Below, in pieces: positions 1 to 9,477 of a stretch of 64,000 nucleotides of DNA. Origin of the DNA: a virus. Within the stretch, counting starts at the first letter, position 1. Every line of letters begins with the position of its first letter. The stretch is from the IMG/VR virus record IMGVR_UViG_3300010403_000705, positions 1-64,000 of that record, one strand, 5' to 3'. The notes under the pieces are model-generated. The model had not been told where the DNA came from. It saw only the letters and a list, made by a program, of their open reading frames with translations, and made no database searches. The position numbers were made by a program, and so were the translations under genes.

Positions 1-252
1 ACATTTAGAACAGTTCCTGGTGAAATTTCAGAATCTCAGGTAGCTATTATTTATGATAGAATATTTTTATTTGGTGGTAGTGGCAGCAGTGTTATTTTTG
101 CTAATGCCTCAGAATTAAAATATAAGTTTGGATCTGTGGCTGTTGCGAATTATGGAAATATAACTCGTACGCAATACAATAATACGATTAATAAATTAGA
201 TTTGTTCAAAACATTAGGATTTGCGCCATGGAAAACTTCGTACGGTTCTTGA
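1..252 (+). CDS. C-terminal end of an unknown protein (5' truncated by window)
   Basis: Frame 1 is open from the first base to a TGA at 250-252, giving 83 residues without a start, so the gene begins outside the window. The fragment is rich in Gly, Ser and Asn and in short hydrophobic strands (for example FLFGGSGSSVIF), suggesting a beta-rich fold, and ends APWKTSYGS. No family recognised. Confidence 0.6.
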   Translation, partial: TFRTVPGEISESQVAIIYDRIFLFGGSGSSVIFANASELKYKFGSVAVANYGNITRTQYNNTINKLDLFKTLGFAPWKTSYGS

Positions 253-272
253 TATATTAAATGGAGAAGAAA

Positions 273-482
273 ATGAAATATGATCAATATGATGAAATAG
301 AAATTTTTATTCAATTAAAAGAAGTAGATTTATATAAAAATGGAAAACTAGTTGCAATGGGTCTTCCATACATTTCTGATTCAAACCATAACTCTTCTTA
401 CAAAGAATATTACGAGGAATTATGTGGGGCTAAATTTCATGTTACTGTTGATAATCACACGATAAATCTAAAGAAAAAATGA
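273..482 (+). CDS. Small hypothetical protein
   Basis: 69 residues from the ATG at 273, chosen because GGAG lies six bases upstream; an in-frame ATG at 261 has no ribosome-binding site. The protein has an acidic N-terminus and a Lys-rich tail (LKKK). Its TGA overlaps the next ATG (ATGA at 479-482), so the two are probably translationally coupled. Function unknown. Confidence 0.7.
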   Translation: MKYDQYDEIEIFIQLKEVDLYKNGKLVAMGLPYISDSNHNSSYKEYYEELCGAKFHVTVDNHTINLKKK

Positions 483-937
483 TATCAAGAAATTTAATTA
501 TCGAATGGCGTACAAGCATAGAACGTGCTTTAATGGTTAGGTTTCCTCCTAAAAATATGTATCTTGCAGAAGCTGCAGTTGAAATAATAAATGATCTTAA
601 ACAAATAGAAATACTAGGTCTTCAATCAGCCTCTCTACAGAAACAAATTGAAAACTTAAGAACCGCAAGAAATGAAATTTCTTCTCGTTTTCCTTTAGCT
701 TCCAAGGAAGAAAAAGAACTTCTAAAAAAAGAGGTTTATGAATATAAAAATAGAATTCAAACTTTAGAAGAAGAATATACAAAAATTGAGACACAATGCC
801 AACGGCATGAAAGTAGAATACCTAATATACCGGATGAGAATATCCCTTTATGGGAGAATATTTCTGATTTTGATATTAAATGTGTAAGGACTAATTTGAG
901 ATTTGTTAAAAGTCTGATTAACCAATTTAATCATTAA
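479..937 (+). CDS. Hypothetical coiled-coil protein
   Basis: 152 residues. The middle third (about 35-115) has strong heptad character with many Glu, Lys and Leu, so a long coiled coil is likely and the protein is probably oligomeric or a scaffold. No Cys pairs, signal peptide or enzymatic motif is visible. It starts within the stop codon of the preceding gene (ATGA). Family not recognised. Confidence 0.75.
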   Translation: MISRNLIIEWRTSIERALMVRFPPKNMYLAEAAVEIINDLKQIEILGLQSASLQKQIENLRTARNEISSRFPLASKEEKELLKKEVYEYKNRIQTLEEEYTKIETQCQRHESRIPNIPDENIPLWENISDFDIKCVRTNLRFVKSLINQFNH

Positions 938-995
938 GAACTACTCACGTTATCGACATAATTAAAAATACAAATTTTAGCATAAATGAGTTTTT

Positions 996-1757
996 ATGAG
1001 TTCCATTAAAGATAGTTTAGGAGATAGAATTAAATCATACGAGAATTCGTATAGAATTTCTCTGCCAATTAGAATGCCAATCATCGTTCGTGTTGATGGA
1101 AAAAGTTTTCACCAATACACCAAAGGGCTTAATAAACCAGTTGATGAAAGATTAGTAAATTGTATGAATGAAACGGCAAAATTTCTTTGCCAAAATATTC
1201 AAGGTTGTCAAATAGCATATGTACAGTCTGATGAAATTTCATTATTACTGAATAATTTTAAAACTCTAGAAACTCAATCATGGCATAATAACGTACTCCA
1301 AAAAATGGTAAGTGTATCTGCTGCTATGGCGTCTGCTAAATTTACTTCAATATCGAATAGTATTTTTGGCGCCACTAAGTTAGCTATGTTTGATAGTAGA
1401 ATTTTTATTATCCCAAAAGAGGAAGTATGCAATTATTTTATTTGGAGGCAACAAGACGCTACTAGAAATTCCGTACAAATGTTAGCCAGATCTTTATATT
1501 CACATAAAGAATGTATAGATAAAAATAATTCTGATTTGCAAGAACTTTGTTTTCAAAAGGGAATTAATTGGAATAACTGTCCAGTTTCCCAAAAACGTGG
1601 ACGATGTATTATAAAAAAACAAAATGTAAAAAGTGGTTTAAATCCAATTTCAGGTATAACACAAAAGGTTTTTCGTTCTGATTGGGCTGTAGATAATAAT
1701 ATTCCTATTTTTTCTCTAGATAGAAAATATATAGAGCAATATCTTAGTGGTTCTTAA
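996..1757 (+). CDS. Thg1-like tRNA 3'-5' nucleotidyltransferase (copy 1)
   Basis: 253 residues resembling tRNA-His guanylyltransferase / Thg1-like proteins, which add nucleotides in the 3'-5' direction to tRNA 5' ends; bacterial-type members repair 5'-truncated tRNAs. The metal-binding motifs of the palm-like domain are present: RVDGKSF with Asp34 and QSDEIS with Asp79, about the spacing of the two catalytic Asp in eukaryotic Thg1. A second, divergent copy lies at 54250-55029, where the first Asp is Asn. With two RNA ligases and two Pnkp genes in the window, a role in tRNA repair during infection is a reasonable inference; substrate unknown. Confidence 0.88.
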   Translation: MSSIKDSLGDRIKSYENSYRISLPIRMPIIVRVDGKSFHQYTKGLNKPVDERLVNCMNETAKFLCQNIQGCQIAYVQSDEISLLLNNFKTLETQSWHNNVLQKMVSVSAAMASAKFTSISNSIFGATKLAMFDSRIFIIPKEEVCNYFIWRQQDATRNSVQMLARSLYSHKECIDKNNSDLQELCFQKGINWNNCPVSQKRGRCIIKKQNVKSGLNPISGITQKVFRSDWAVDNNIPIFSLDRKYIEQYLSGS

Positions 1758-1768
1758 TATTAATAAAT

Positions 1769-2287
1769 ATGAAAGAATTTTTACTAAACTCATTGGCATT
1801 GGAATATCCAGATTTATGTTTAGATTGGCATCCAAGTAAAAATTTACCATTGACTACAAAAAATGTATCTTTTGGATCAGGTAAAAAAGTATGGTGGAAG
1901 TGTCATATTTGTAGTCATGAGTGGAAGGCTTATATTTCTAATAGAAGGAAACAGTATAAGAACCCAAATCAAAAAGGTACAGCCTGTCCTAATTGTGTAG
2001 GTAAAATATTTAATAAGAATAATTCTTTTGCAACACGTAATCCTGATTTAGTCAAAGAATGGCACCCAATTAAAAATTCTGTATCTCCAAATAATATTAT
2101 TTCATCTGATAAAAATAAATATTGGTGGGTATGTTTTGTGTGCAAAAATGAATGGCAAGCCACCGCGAACAGTAGAGATCATGGTGCCGGCTGTCCTTTA
2201 TGTGCAGAGTTTAAAAATAGAACATTAACTACTGCTAAAAAATGGAAGTCATTAAATCGAAACTTGATACTAAAACCTGATATATGA
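1769..2287 (+). CDS. Protein with two treble-clef zinc-ribbon repeats (DUF4379-like)
   Basis: 172 residues containing two copies of a motif of the type 'P-D-L..EWHP.KN.....N...S...YWWVC..C..EW.A......G.GCP.C', at about 9-70 and 88-146. Each has two CxxC pairs. This matches the DUF4379 probable zinc-ribbon family, often found alone or fused to nuclease domains in large phages and giant viruses. No nuclease domain is attached here. DNA or RNA binding is an inference. Confidence 0.8.
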   Translation: MKEFLLNSLALEYPDLCLDWHPSKNLPLTTKNVSFGSGKKVWWKCHICSHEWKAYISNRRKQYKNPNQKGTACPNCVGKIFNKNNSFATRNPDLVKEWHPIKNSVSPNNIISSDKNKYWWVCFVCKNEWQATANSRDHGAGCPLCAEFKNRTLTTAKKWKSLNRNLILKPDI

Positions 2288-2366
2288 ATAATATGCCAAA
2301 ATGATAGTAAAATTTAAAGATCTTGCATTCATCTAGACATAAATTGTTAAATTATTATAGAAAATT

Positions 2367-2762
2367 ATGACAATAAAATGTAGAAGTTGCAAACTTGCCC
2401 AAGACATATACCCATCATATTATACCGTATCTTGTGAAAAGATATCCATTAATTTTAATTGTTTGATGTGTGATTCAAAAAACAATGTAAGATATCATCC
2501 TCCTGACGATTTCTTTGCAGGAATAACATTTGAATGTGATGAATGTCATAATTATATTCAATATTATAATGATAACGAATCACCTTTGTATAAAGAAGAA
2601 TTTTATATTGAAGATCTACTTATTATAAATGATCGGGACCATGATTGTACGTTTGTTTCTAATTGTACAAAATACATGTCACCTGTTGAAATTCCATTTA
2701 TTGAATTTGTAAATAAAAGTTCTTTTCTTAAAAGAATTAAAAATGTTCTTGTATTTGCGTAA
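2367..2762 (+). CDS. Cys-rich small protein, member of the penultimate-Phe C-terminal family
   Basis: 131 residues. N-terminal zinc-ribbon-like Cys pairs (CRSC at 5-8, CLMC about 32-35), a further CDEC pair near 57, then a beta-rich middle and a terminal helix ending RIKNVLVFA. That ending (hydrophobic residues, then Phe as the last-but-one residue) is shared with 16 other small unknown proteins in the window. Function unknown; probably metal-binding. Confidence 0.75.
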   Translation: MTIKCRSCKLAQDIYPSYYTVSCEKISINFNCLMCDSKNNVRYHPPDDFFAGITFECDECHNYIQYYNDNESPLYKEEFYIEDLLIINDRDHDCTFVSNCTKYMSPVEIPFIEFVNKSSFLKRIKNVLVFA

Positions 2763-2853
2763 TTTATAATAAAATGTTAATAAACAAAATACAATATTAA
2801 AAAAGTTAATATATCTGGTAGTTTAGCATTTATTTAATTTAGGAATCTTAATT

Positions 2854-4749
2854 ATGTCACAACAACGCGTTAAAGAGCTTGAAGATAAAATTATTAAAGC
2901 TCGTCACGATTATTATAATAATCAACCAATAGTTTCAGATAAAATTTATGATGCCTGGGTTGATGAGCTTAAATTATTATCTCCAAATAGTTTAGCAGTA
3001 GTAACAGTGGGTTCACCAGTAATATCTAGTGAATGGAAAAAAGCAAAACATCAAATCCCTATGGGATCTTTAGATAAAGTAAATCTTCCAACTGAATTAG
3101 ATAAATGGGCAAAAGATAATGCGTTAGGAGAAGCTTTATGGGTTGTAGAAAAATTGGATGGACTGAGTATTGAGCTCATTTATGAGCGTGGCAACTTAAT
3201 ACAAGCTATTACAAGAGGAGACGGTATTATTGGTGAAGATATTACTGCAAATGTTATTAAAATGAATGGAGTTTTTAGAGAGTTATATAATTTCTCTACA
3301 AATACTGCAAGTCATTTTAATGGATCTCTTCGTGGTGAAATTATTATGGCAAAGTCTATTCACCGGAAATATTTTGCTGATAAGGCTAATCCACGTAATG
3401 CTGCATCAGGGGTATCTAAAAGGCTTGATGGTATAGGAAGTGAACATCTAAGCATTCTGTTTTACCAAGTATTGGGAGATAAAGATTTTGCGACTGAAGA
3501 AGAGCAATTTTTCTGGTTAACCACACACAAGTTATTAACTCCAAATTTTTGGTTATTTTCTACCTCCGAAGAAGTTAATAAACATTGGAGAACTTATCAG
3601 GATGTTAAACGTAATAATTTGGATTATGATATCGATGGCTTAGTAATTAGAATTAATAATTTAGATGTGCAAGTCGCTTTAGGAGAAAAAGATTTAAGAC
3701 CGAAAGGTGCGATGGCGTTTAAGTTTGATAATGAAGCGAGAGAAACTATTATTCGTGTTATCGAATGGCAAGTTGGAAATAGTGGAAGACTTACACCAGT
3801 AGCTACTATGGATCCAGTTTCTTTAGTTGGGGTATCTGTTAGCAGAGCAAGTTTATATAATTTAGCTTACGTACAATCACTGGCTATAGATGTAGGTGCT
3901 ACAGTTTTAGTTTCGCGTGCTAACGATGTTATTCCTAGGGTGGAAGAGTTAATTAAAGGAACGGGAACAGTTGCAAAGCCGCCCGATAATTGTCCCGCCT
4001 GTAATCATAAGGTAGAAATAATTGGAGAAAATATTCAATGTCCAAATTCTTTGACTTGTCCAACACAAGTGGTAGGTAGAATTAAGAATTGGATTAAAGA
4101 GCTTAATTTATTGGAGTGGGGAGATACTCTTATTGAAAGATTAGTACAATCAGGTAAAGTAACAAAAGTATCTGATTTGTATAAATTATCAATAGATGAT
4201 TTAGCATCTATTGAGAGAATGGGCAAAAAATCTGCTCAAAAATGTTATGATATCTTATGGCAATCTTCTGAGATACCTCTTGAAGTTTTTTTAGGTGCAC
4301 TTAGTATACCTATGATTGGTAGTGCTACAATTAAATTAATTATGCAAGCAGGTTGTGATACACTAGAAAAATTTGGGCAATTACATGATTCTCATTTTGA
4401 ACAAGTGCCTGGAGTTGGACCAATCAAAGCAAAATTTTTGGCGGATGGATTAAAAACCAACCAATCTCTTATTTTAGAATTATTAAACAATGGAGTTAAG
4501 ATTAAGCCTATTGTTATTGGTGCGTTAACTAATAAATCTATTTGTTTTACTGGTTCGATGAATATCAAGAGACCAATCTTGGAGAAAATGGCAATAGATG
4601 CTGGCGCCAGTGTAAAAAATACAGTAGGCAAAGGTCTTACTTATTTAGTTATTGCAGATCCAAATAGCATGAGTACTAAAGCAGTAGTTGCTCGCAAGCT
4701 AGGTACTATTCTTTTATCAGAAAATGATTTTTTACGGATGGTTAAATGA
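2854..4749 (+). CDS. ligA: NAD+-dependent DNA ligase LigA
   Basis: 631 residues, close to the usual length of about 670. It seals DNA nicks using NAD+ as adenylate donor. Visible in order: domain Ia (HDYYN..P.VSDKIYD), the adenylation motif KLDG with catalytic Lys100 and the downstream TRGDG, an OB fold, a four-Cys zinc finger (CPAC and CPNSLTC, about 381-403), helix-hairpin-helix segments, and a C-terminal BRCT domain (FTGSM.., GKGLTYLV). It looks complete and active. The last codons overlap the start of the next gene (ATGA), so the two are co-translated. It is one of several NAD-linked genes in this window. Confidence 0.97.
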   Translation: MSQQRVKELEDKIIKARHDYYNNQPIVSDKIYDAWVDELKLLSPNSLAVVTVGSPVISSEWKKAKHQIPMGSLDKVNLPTELDKWAKDNALGEALWVVEKLDGLSIELIYERGNLIQAITRGDGIIGEDITANVIKMNGVFRELYNFSTNTASHFNGSLRGEIIMAKSIHRKYFADKANPRNAASGVSKRLDGIGSEHLSILFYQVLGDKDFATEEEQFFWLTTHKLLTPNFWLFSTSEEVNKHWRTYQDVKRNNLDYDIDGLVIRINNLDVQVALGEKDLRPKGAMAFKFDNEARETIIRVIEWQVGNSGRLTPVATMDPVSLVGVSVSRASLYNLAYVQSLAIDVGATVLVSRANDVIPRVEELIKGTGTVAKPPDNCPACNHKVEIIGENIQCPNSLTCPTQVVGRIKNWIKELNLLEWGDTLIERLVQSGKVTKVSDLYKLSIDDLASIERMGKKSAQKCYDILWQSSEIPLEVFLGALSIPMIGSATIKLIMQAGCDTLEKFGQLHDSHFEQVPGVGPIKAKFLADGLKTNQSLILELLNNGVKIKPIVIGALTNKSICFTGSMNIKRPILEKMAIDAGASVKNTVGKGLTYLVIADPNSMSTKAVVARKLGTILLSENDFLRMVK

Positions 4750-5603
4750 AATTATCAGTTCTTAATTCACAAATTGATCCTTCTGTTAATTTTGTAGAAC
4801 AACAATTGATAGGGTTTTTAGAGTCACGTTTTGTTAGAAAATGTGATGAATATTTTATTACCTATTTATCATCACAGACTGGATGTAATCGTGGCTGTAC
4901 ATTTTGCCATTTAACTGCTACTAATCAATTATCATTTATTGATTCTAGTCATAATGATTTTATGGCTCAGGCTATTCAAATATTTAAGCATTATCGTAAT
5001 CAGAGAAATCCTGCTAAATATATGCACTATAATTTTATGGCAAGAGGTGAACCTCTTGCAAATAAAATTTTATTAGAATCTGGCGATGATCTTTTGTGTA
5101 AACTGGGACAAATTGCAAAAGATGAAGGATTACCAGCCAAATTTAACATATCGACCATTATGCCAGTATCATTAAAAACATCTTTAATAAAAGTGTTTAA
5201 TTATACTAGTCCTACTATTTATTATTCTTTGTATTCTACAAATACTGAATGGCGTAAAAAATGGATGCCAGCAGCTATGGATGTTAATGATGCTTTATTA
5301 AGATTAAAAGAATATCAAGATTTTTCTAAAAAAATAGTTAAAATACATTTTCCCTTTATTGCTGGTGAAAATGATTCTATTGAAGACATAAATAATATGT
5401 GTGATATGATAGAAAAAACAAATCTTATTTGTGAGTTTAATTTAATAAGGTATAATCCAGCTTCATTAGATCAAGGCATTGAAAGCTCAATAGAAGTCCT
5501 TGAGCGAAATACAGCCATTTTGTCTGAGAGATTTAACACAAAAGTGCAGATTATTCCTCGTGTTGGATTTGATGTAAAAGCATCTTGTGGGATGTTTGTT
5601 TAG
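4746..5603 (+). CDS. Radical SAM protein, RlmN/Cfr-like
   Basis: 285 residues. CNRGCTFC (Cys47, 51, 54) is the CxxxCxxC cluster motif of radical SAM enzymes. FMARGEPL resembles the GMGEPL motif of RlmN, and the C-terminal SCGMF keeps the Cys (281) that in RlmN/Cfr is methylated or forms the protein-RNA adduct. RlmN methylates A2503 of 23S rRNA and A37 of some tRNAs. The protein is shorter than host RlmN (about 370), lacking most of the N-terminal accessory domain. Target unknown; a tRNA or rRNA adenosine is the best guess. It overlaps ligA by 4 bases and stops at TAG with an in-frame TAA two codons later. Confidence 0.85.
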   Translation: MKLSVLNSQIDPSVNFVEQQLIGFLESRFVRKCDEYFITYLSSQTGCNRGCTFCHLTATNQLSFIDSSHNDFMAQAIQIFKHYRNQRNPAKYMHYNFMARGEPLANKILLESGDDLLCKLGQIAKDEGLPAKFNISTIMPVSLKTSLIKVFNYTSPTIYYSLYSTNTEWRKKWMPAAMDVNDALLRLKEYQDFSKKIVKIHFPFIAGENDSIEDINNMCDMIEKTNLICEFNLIRYNPASLDQGIESSIEVLERNTAILSERFNTKVQIIPRVGFDVKASCGMFV

Positions 5604-5635
5604 ATAACATAAACCCAAAATAAGTAGTAGAATTT

Positions 5636-5980
5636 ATGGATATAAGCAATAAAAATTGGAAATGTATTTTTTGTAATACAGAAAATAGCATACAAATGTA
5701 TATCTCTAAATGCGATAACTGTGATGTTGAGTATTTTGTTACGCACATTGAGCCCACATGTGTTGAGTGGGAACTAAGATCTATTACTTATAATTTTTTT
5801 GATTCCAATTATATTCATTTAATTCTGGATATTGTTGGTAACAGAACTATTCTTTGGATTAAAACAAATATTTTTTTGGAAGCATATAAAATAGAAATTC
5901 CTTATGTTTTTCCATTGATGTCTCCGGAGAAAGCAATACTTTTAGCAAAGAAAATAGATGATATGAAAGTATTCTCTTAG
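5636..5980 (+). CDS. Small zinc-ribbon protein, penultimate-Phe family
   Basis: 114 residues with N-terminal Cys pairs CIFC (10-13) and CDNC (about 27-30), a beta-rich middle and a C-terminal helix ending KIDDMKVFS. It belongs by layout and ending to the 17-member set described in the findings. It stops with TAG followed in frame by ATA GGA TAA, a backup stop that would limit readthrough. Function unknown. Confidence 0.75.
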   Translation: MDISNKNWKCIFCNTENSIQMYISKCDNCDVEYFVTHIEPTCVEWELRSITYNFFDSNYIHLILDIVGNRTILWIKTNIFLEAYKIEIPYVFPLMSPEKAILLAKKIDDMKVFS

Positions 5981-6019
5981 ATAGGATAATTTTAATTTCT
6001 CTGTAATTTACATTTATGA

Positions 6020-6283
6020 ATGAATAATATGAATGGTCGTTTTCAATTTGGTTGGATTATTAGGATTCTTTCTAAAGATAAACAAGGTTTTCAGGTTGAA
6101 CTTGCTAATCTTGGAAATGGTAAGCATATGATTGTAGTTACTGATACATTGTTTCCTCCTTCTAAAGATATTTATCGTCAAGCTGGATTTGGTCCATTTA
6201 TTATAAAAGAAGGCGAATCACTTGATAAGACTATTGATATACTTAAAAGCGATCTTCTTAATAGACGACGAAATGTAGATTAG
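6020..6283 (+). CDS. Small hypothetical protein
   Basis: 87 residues, mixed alpha/beta, with no Cys. Starts at ATG 6020; an in-frame ATG nine bases later is possible. The segment GRFQFGWIIRI and the basic tail (NRRRN) are its only notable features. Stop is TAG. Family not recognised. Confidence 0.6.
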   Translation: MNNMNGRFQFGWIIRILSKDKQGFQVELANLGNGKHMIVVTDTLFPPSKDIYRQAGFGPFIIKEGESLDKTIDILKSDLLNRRRNVD

Positions 6284-6309
6284 AAAGTTTTTATAATGGT
6301 ATTATTTTT

Positions 6310-7101
6310 ATGAAGAATAAGTATTTATGGTATACAGATACTCACTTAAATAAGGCAAATCCAATAACAAAGTACAAATTTATTTCTCATATTCGCCGTG
6401 AAAATCCAAAAGGTATTTTTATAACTGGTGATATTTCAAACGGAATTTTTACTCCTTTAGATTTGAGAATCCTAGCTACTTGGATAAAATGCCCAATATA
6501 TTTTATATTAGGCAATCATGATTATCATTTCTCATCCTTTGATAATACGCATCAAAAAATCAGACAAATTTGTAAGGAACATTCAAACCTTGTTTGGTTG
6601 ACTGAATCTGACACTATATCATTAAATGATGAAGTCGCTCTTATTGGAGTTGAAGGTTGGTATGATGCTAGTACTGGTAATACTTCTTACTTAAAGATTA
6701 CTCCAGACTGGATTTTGATTAAAGATCTAAAAAAATTATCTAACATGAATGATAGAATTCAAGCTTTTCAACAGTTAGCTAACAAAAGCTCTCAGTTAAT
6801 TGAAAATAAATTGCAAAGTGCGTTAGATCAAGGATACAAAACTATATATATTCTTACGCATATGCCACCTTGGAAAGAAGCGACACGTGATGTAGGAACT
6901 ATATTAGAAAATTTTTGGATGCCTTATAATGTCAATTTGAGATTGGGTAAGGTTATTGAAAAAATTATGAAAGATAGAAACAACAGAAACGTCATTGTTC
7001 TAGCAGGTCATATTCATGATCAAATAAGTATGAGAATATCTAGAAATATTTTTTGTAATGTTAAAATAAATGGATTATTATCAGAACAAATATATGTATA
7101 A
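6310..7101 (+). CDS. Calcineurin-like metallophosphoesterase (1)
   Basis: 263 residues. The five metallophosphoesterase blocks are visible: TDTHL (DxH), FITGDISNG (GD), ILGNHDYH (GNHD), ILTHMPPW, and LAGHIHDQ (GHxH). These bind two metal ions and hydrolyse phosphomonoesters or diesters; substrates range from cyclic nucleotides to nucleic acid ends and cannot be told from sequence. A second, unrelated-looking phosphoesterase lies at 17253-17939. No signal peptide, so cytoplasmic. Confidence 0.9.
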   Translation: MKNKYLWYTDTHLNKANPITKYKFISHIRRENPKGIFITGDISNGIFTPLDLRILATWIKCPIYFILGNHDYHFSSFDNTHQKIRQICKEHSNLVWLTESDTISLNDEVALIGVEGWYDASTGNTSYLKITPDWILIKDLKKLSNMNDRIQAFQQLANKSSQLIENKLQSALDQGYKTIYILTHMPPWKEATRDVGTILENFWMPYNVNLRLGKVIEKIMKDRNNRNVIVLAGHIHDQISMRISRNIFCNVKINGLLSEQIYV

Positions 7102-7191
7102 AGCTATAGACTAAGGATTTGTGGAATGATGAAACTTTGTCAAGGGGACGAAGGATCTCTTTAACCTTTAGGAAAGTCATTTTGAGTTAAT

Positions 7192-7791
7192 ATGCCTGCT
7201 TATGATGTTAAACTTACAATTAGTGAAGAATTATTGAATAAATGTACACAATTTGCAAAAGATTCAGTTAATACAAGTGCCGATAAATATGCTCGTCGTA
7301 ATCAAAGTAATATATCTAAAATTATAGAAGATATTAGAAATGGTAAAATAGCTGAAGAAGTTGTATGGTCAACATTATCAAAAATATATCCCAATCTATC
7401 CCAACCAGATTTTAATATATATGATAAGAAAAATAAAAATTGGAATCCTGATTTAAGAGATCAATCCATTCCTTTAAAACTAGCAGTAAAATCTCAAGAA
7501 ATAAAATCTGAAATAGCTTATGGCAGATCATGGGTTTTTCAGTATGGTAATGGAAAATTTGATTGTGATACTGGTGTTTTTGGCACAATAGACGATACTC
7601 ATTATGTGTCTTTTGTTTCGTTAAATATTCCTAAACGTACAGCAGAAATACATGCTATTGTAAGAATAAAATGGTTGCATGAAAATAAATTATTCAAACC
7701 TATGAAAATGAAAAATTTACAAAATAATAAATTAGCTGTTTACTACGAAGATTTAATAAAATTGCCAAATCAACTATTATACCATTTATAA
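7192..7791 (+). CDS. Hypothetical protein, possible PD-(D/E)XK nuclease fold
   Basis: 199 residues. A helix with GKIAEEVVW is followed by NPDLRD and, after a short gap, LAVKSQ. This order (Glu in a helix, PD, then hydrophobic-x-K) resembles the active site of PD-(D/E)XK nucleases, but the match is by eye only. It lies just upstream of dam, which would fit a restriction-like or genome-processing role; that is inference. Confidence 0.6.
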   Translation: MPAYDVKLTISEELLNKCTQFAKDSVNTSADKYARRNQSNISKIIEDIRNGKIAEEVVWSTLSKIYPNLSQPDFNIYDKKNKNWNPDLRDQSIPLKLAVKSQEIKSEIAYGRSWVFQYGNGKFDCDTGVFGTIDDTHYVSFVSLNIPKRTAEIHAIVRIKWLHENKLFKPMKMKNLQNNKLAVYYEDLIKLPNQLLYHL

Positions 7792-7901
7792 ATTTTATTA
7801 TATGAAAACTACATAAAATAATTGAATATCATATTTATGAAAAAGATAGTTAAAAAAGAAATTGTAACAATATGTAAGATTGAGAGCTTTTCAATAAAAT
7901 T

Positions 7902-8705
7902 ATGACAATTAGTCCTTTTAGGTATCCTGGAGCTAAAAATAAAATATTACCAATATTAATGGATTACATTGATAACATTTTAATTAATCAAGATCGTTTT
8001 ATTGATTTGTTTGTTGGTGGAGGATCTGTTCTCTTAGAAGTAGCCCGAAAATATCCTAATATTAATCTTTATGCTAATGACAAAGATTATTGGATCTCTT
8101 CTTTTTGGAAAATTGTCGCAGGAGATGATAGTAAGAAGTTATCGGAATTGCTGTCTATGGTTGAGGTTGTGCCTACGCTGGAACAATTTTATAAATTACG
8201 TGAGACAACTTCTATAGATGATGTAGATTGTGCCTACCGTGCGATATTTTTTAACCGCACTACATTCTCTGGAATTTTTTATAGTGGACCAATTGGCGGT
8301 AAAGAGCAAAAAAGTAAATACACCATTGATTGTCGATACAATTCCAAAAAGCTTCAAGAGAAGATTTTGAATTGTCATAAATTATTAAATGGTCGTACTA
8401 AAGTTTCTAACTTAGATTTTTCTCAATATAAACAATTTATTAATACAAATTACCCAATTTATGCTGATCCGCCATATTATATCAAAGGTCATACATTATA
8501 TATTCAATATATGAAAGCAGAAGAACATGAGAATCTTTCAAATCTTTTTAGATTGAAAAATAATTGGGTGTTATCTTATGATGATTGTCCTGAAGTTAGG
8601 AACTTGTATAAGAATAATACAATTATAGATCTATCAGCCCGTTATTGTATTAATGGAAAAAAAGATAATTGGGAATCTAAAAATGAACTAATAATATTAC
8701 CATAA
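7902..8705 (+). CDS. dam: D12-class DNA adenine N6-methyltransferase (Dam-like)
   Basis: 267 residues, typical for the family. The N-terminal PFRYPGAK motif, SAM-binding motif I (DLFVGGGS) and catalytic motif IV (DPPY, followed by YIKG) are all present, as are the NRTTFSG and KYTIDC segments of D12-type enzymes. It probably methylates adenine in a short palindrome such as GATC, protecting phage DNA from host restriction. The target site cannot be read directly. Confidence 0.93.
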   Translation: MTISPFRYPGAKNKILPILMDYIDNILINQDRFIDLFVGGGSVLLEVARKYPNINLYANDKDYWISSFWKIVAGDDSKKLSELLSMVEVVPTLEQFYKLRETTSIDDVDCAYRAIFFNRTTFSGIFYSGPIGGKEQKSKYTIDCRYNSKKLQEKILNCHKLLNGRTKVSNLDFSQYKQFINTNYPIYADPPYYIKGHTLYIQYMKAEEHENLSNLFRLKNNWVLSYDDCPEVRNLYKNNTIIDLSARYCINGKKDNWESKNELIILP

Positions 8706-8727
8706 ACAATTTAGGAGACAAAAAATA

Positions 8728-9042
8728 ATGAATGGAAGTTTTTTTCGACTTGATGATTCATGGATAGGAAAAACAGTTTTATATGGTCATCAAATTACTA
8801 ATAAGCCAGCACATTGCAAAACCTGTAATTGTACGAATTATCAATTAGAATTAATTCCTGCTACTATTATTGGATATCATAAGCCAATGAGTGAGGATTG
8901 GGGAGGTGTATATCAGGCTGATCTTCGTTTATCAAAAGAAATTTTAATTAATGGCTATAAGACAACGGAGTTAAAATATATTACTGAAGCTTGTTGGAAA
9001 TCTAATGCTGCTTATAGTTGGGTTCATCCAGATTGTAAATAG
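8728..9042 (+). CDS. Small hypothetical protein with Cys cluster
   Basis: 104 residues behind a good AGGAG ribosome-binding site. A CKTCNC cluster lies near residue 30 and further Cys near 91 and 103, so metal binding is possible. Aromatic-rich, no membrane segment. Stop is TAG, with an in-frame TGA five codons on. Family not recognised. Confidence 0.7.
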   Translation: MNGSFFRLDDSWIGKTVLYGHQITNKPAHCKTCNCTNYQLELIPATIIGYHKPMSEDWGGVYQADLRLSKEILINGYKTTELKYITEACWKSNAAYSWVHPDCK

Positions 9043-9053
9043 ATAATACTACT

Positions 9054-9446
9054 ATGATTCTAACAAATAAGGATTGGGGAGTACTCTGCAAAGGTAAAAA
9101 GTTAAATGGCTTATATGCCGCTATTACTAATGATAAAAAGATCAAATTTTTTGATACAAGCCATTATGAAGTAGCTGGATCATTTTATAAGCCTCTTTGC
9201 TATCATTATCCTGGAATTTCACATTATCCTGGAGTAAAGTGTAATTGCTGTTGGAAAATGCGTCTGATAGATAATGTAGATAAGTTAAAAACGAAATATG
9301 AAATAAATTGGGAAAATGTCAATTTAGAAAACTTATTTTATTGGGAGGACAATAAAATAAGAGTAAAACGAGCTGCTTATTCTTTATTGGATAAAAGTAT
9401 TATTGATATCCTTAAAAAACTTAAAAAGATGAAAGCATTTTTATAA
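9054..9446 (+). CDS. Small hypothetical protein, penultimate-Phe family
   Basis: 130 residues. Contains a CNCCW cluster around residues 62-66 and paired HYPG motifs (CYHYPGISHYPG), then a helical tail that ends LKKLKKMKAFL. The tail matches the shared C-terminal signature. Function unknown. Confidence 0.72.
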   Translation: MILTNKDWGVLCKGKKLNGLYAAITNDKKIKFFDTSHYEVAGSFYKPLCYHYPGISHYPGVKCNCCWKMRLIDNVDKLKTKYEINWENVNLENLFYWEDNKIRVKRAAYSLLDKSIIDILKKLKKMKAFL

Positions 9447-9477
9447 GAATTCTCACAATAATAAAGAAAGTTAAAAT

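Noticed and set aside
7837-7905. 22-codon frame overlapping the dam start (ATGA)
   Set aside because: Too short, Lys-rich and with no clear ribosome-binding site.
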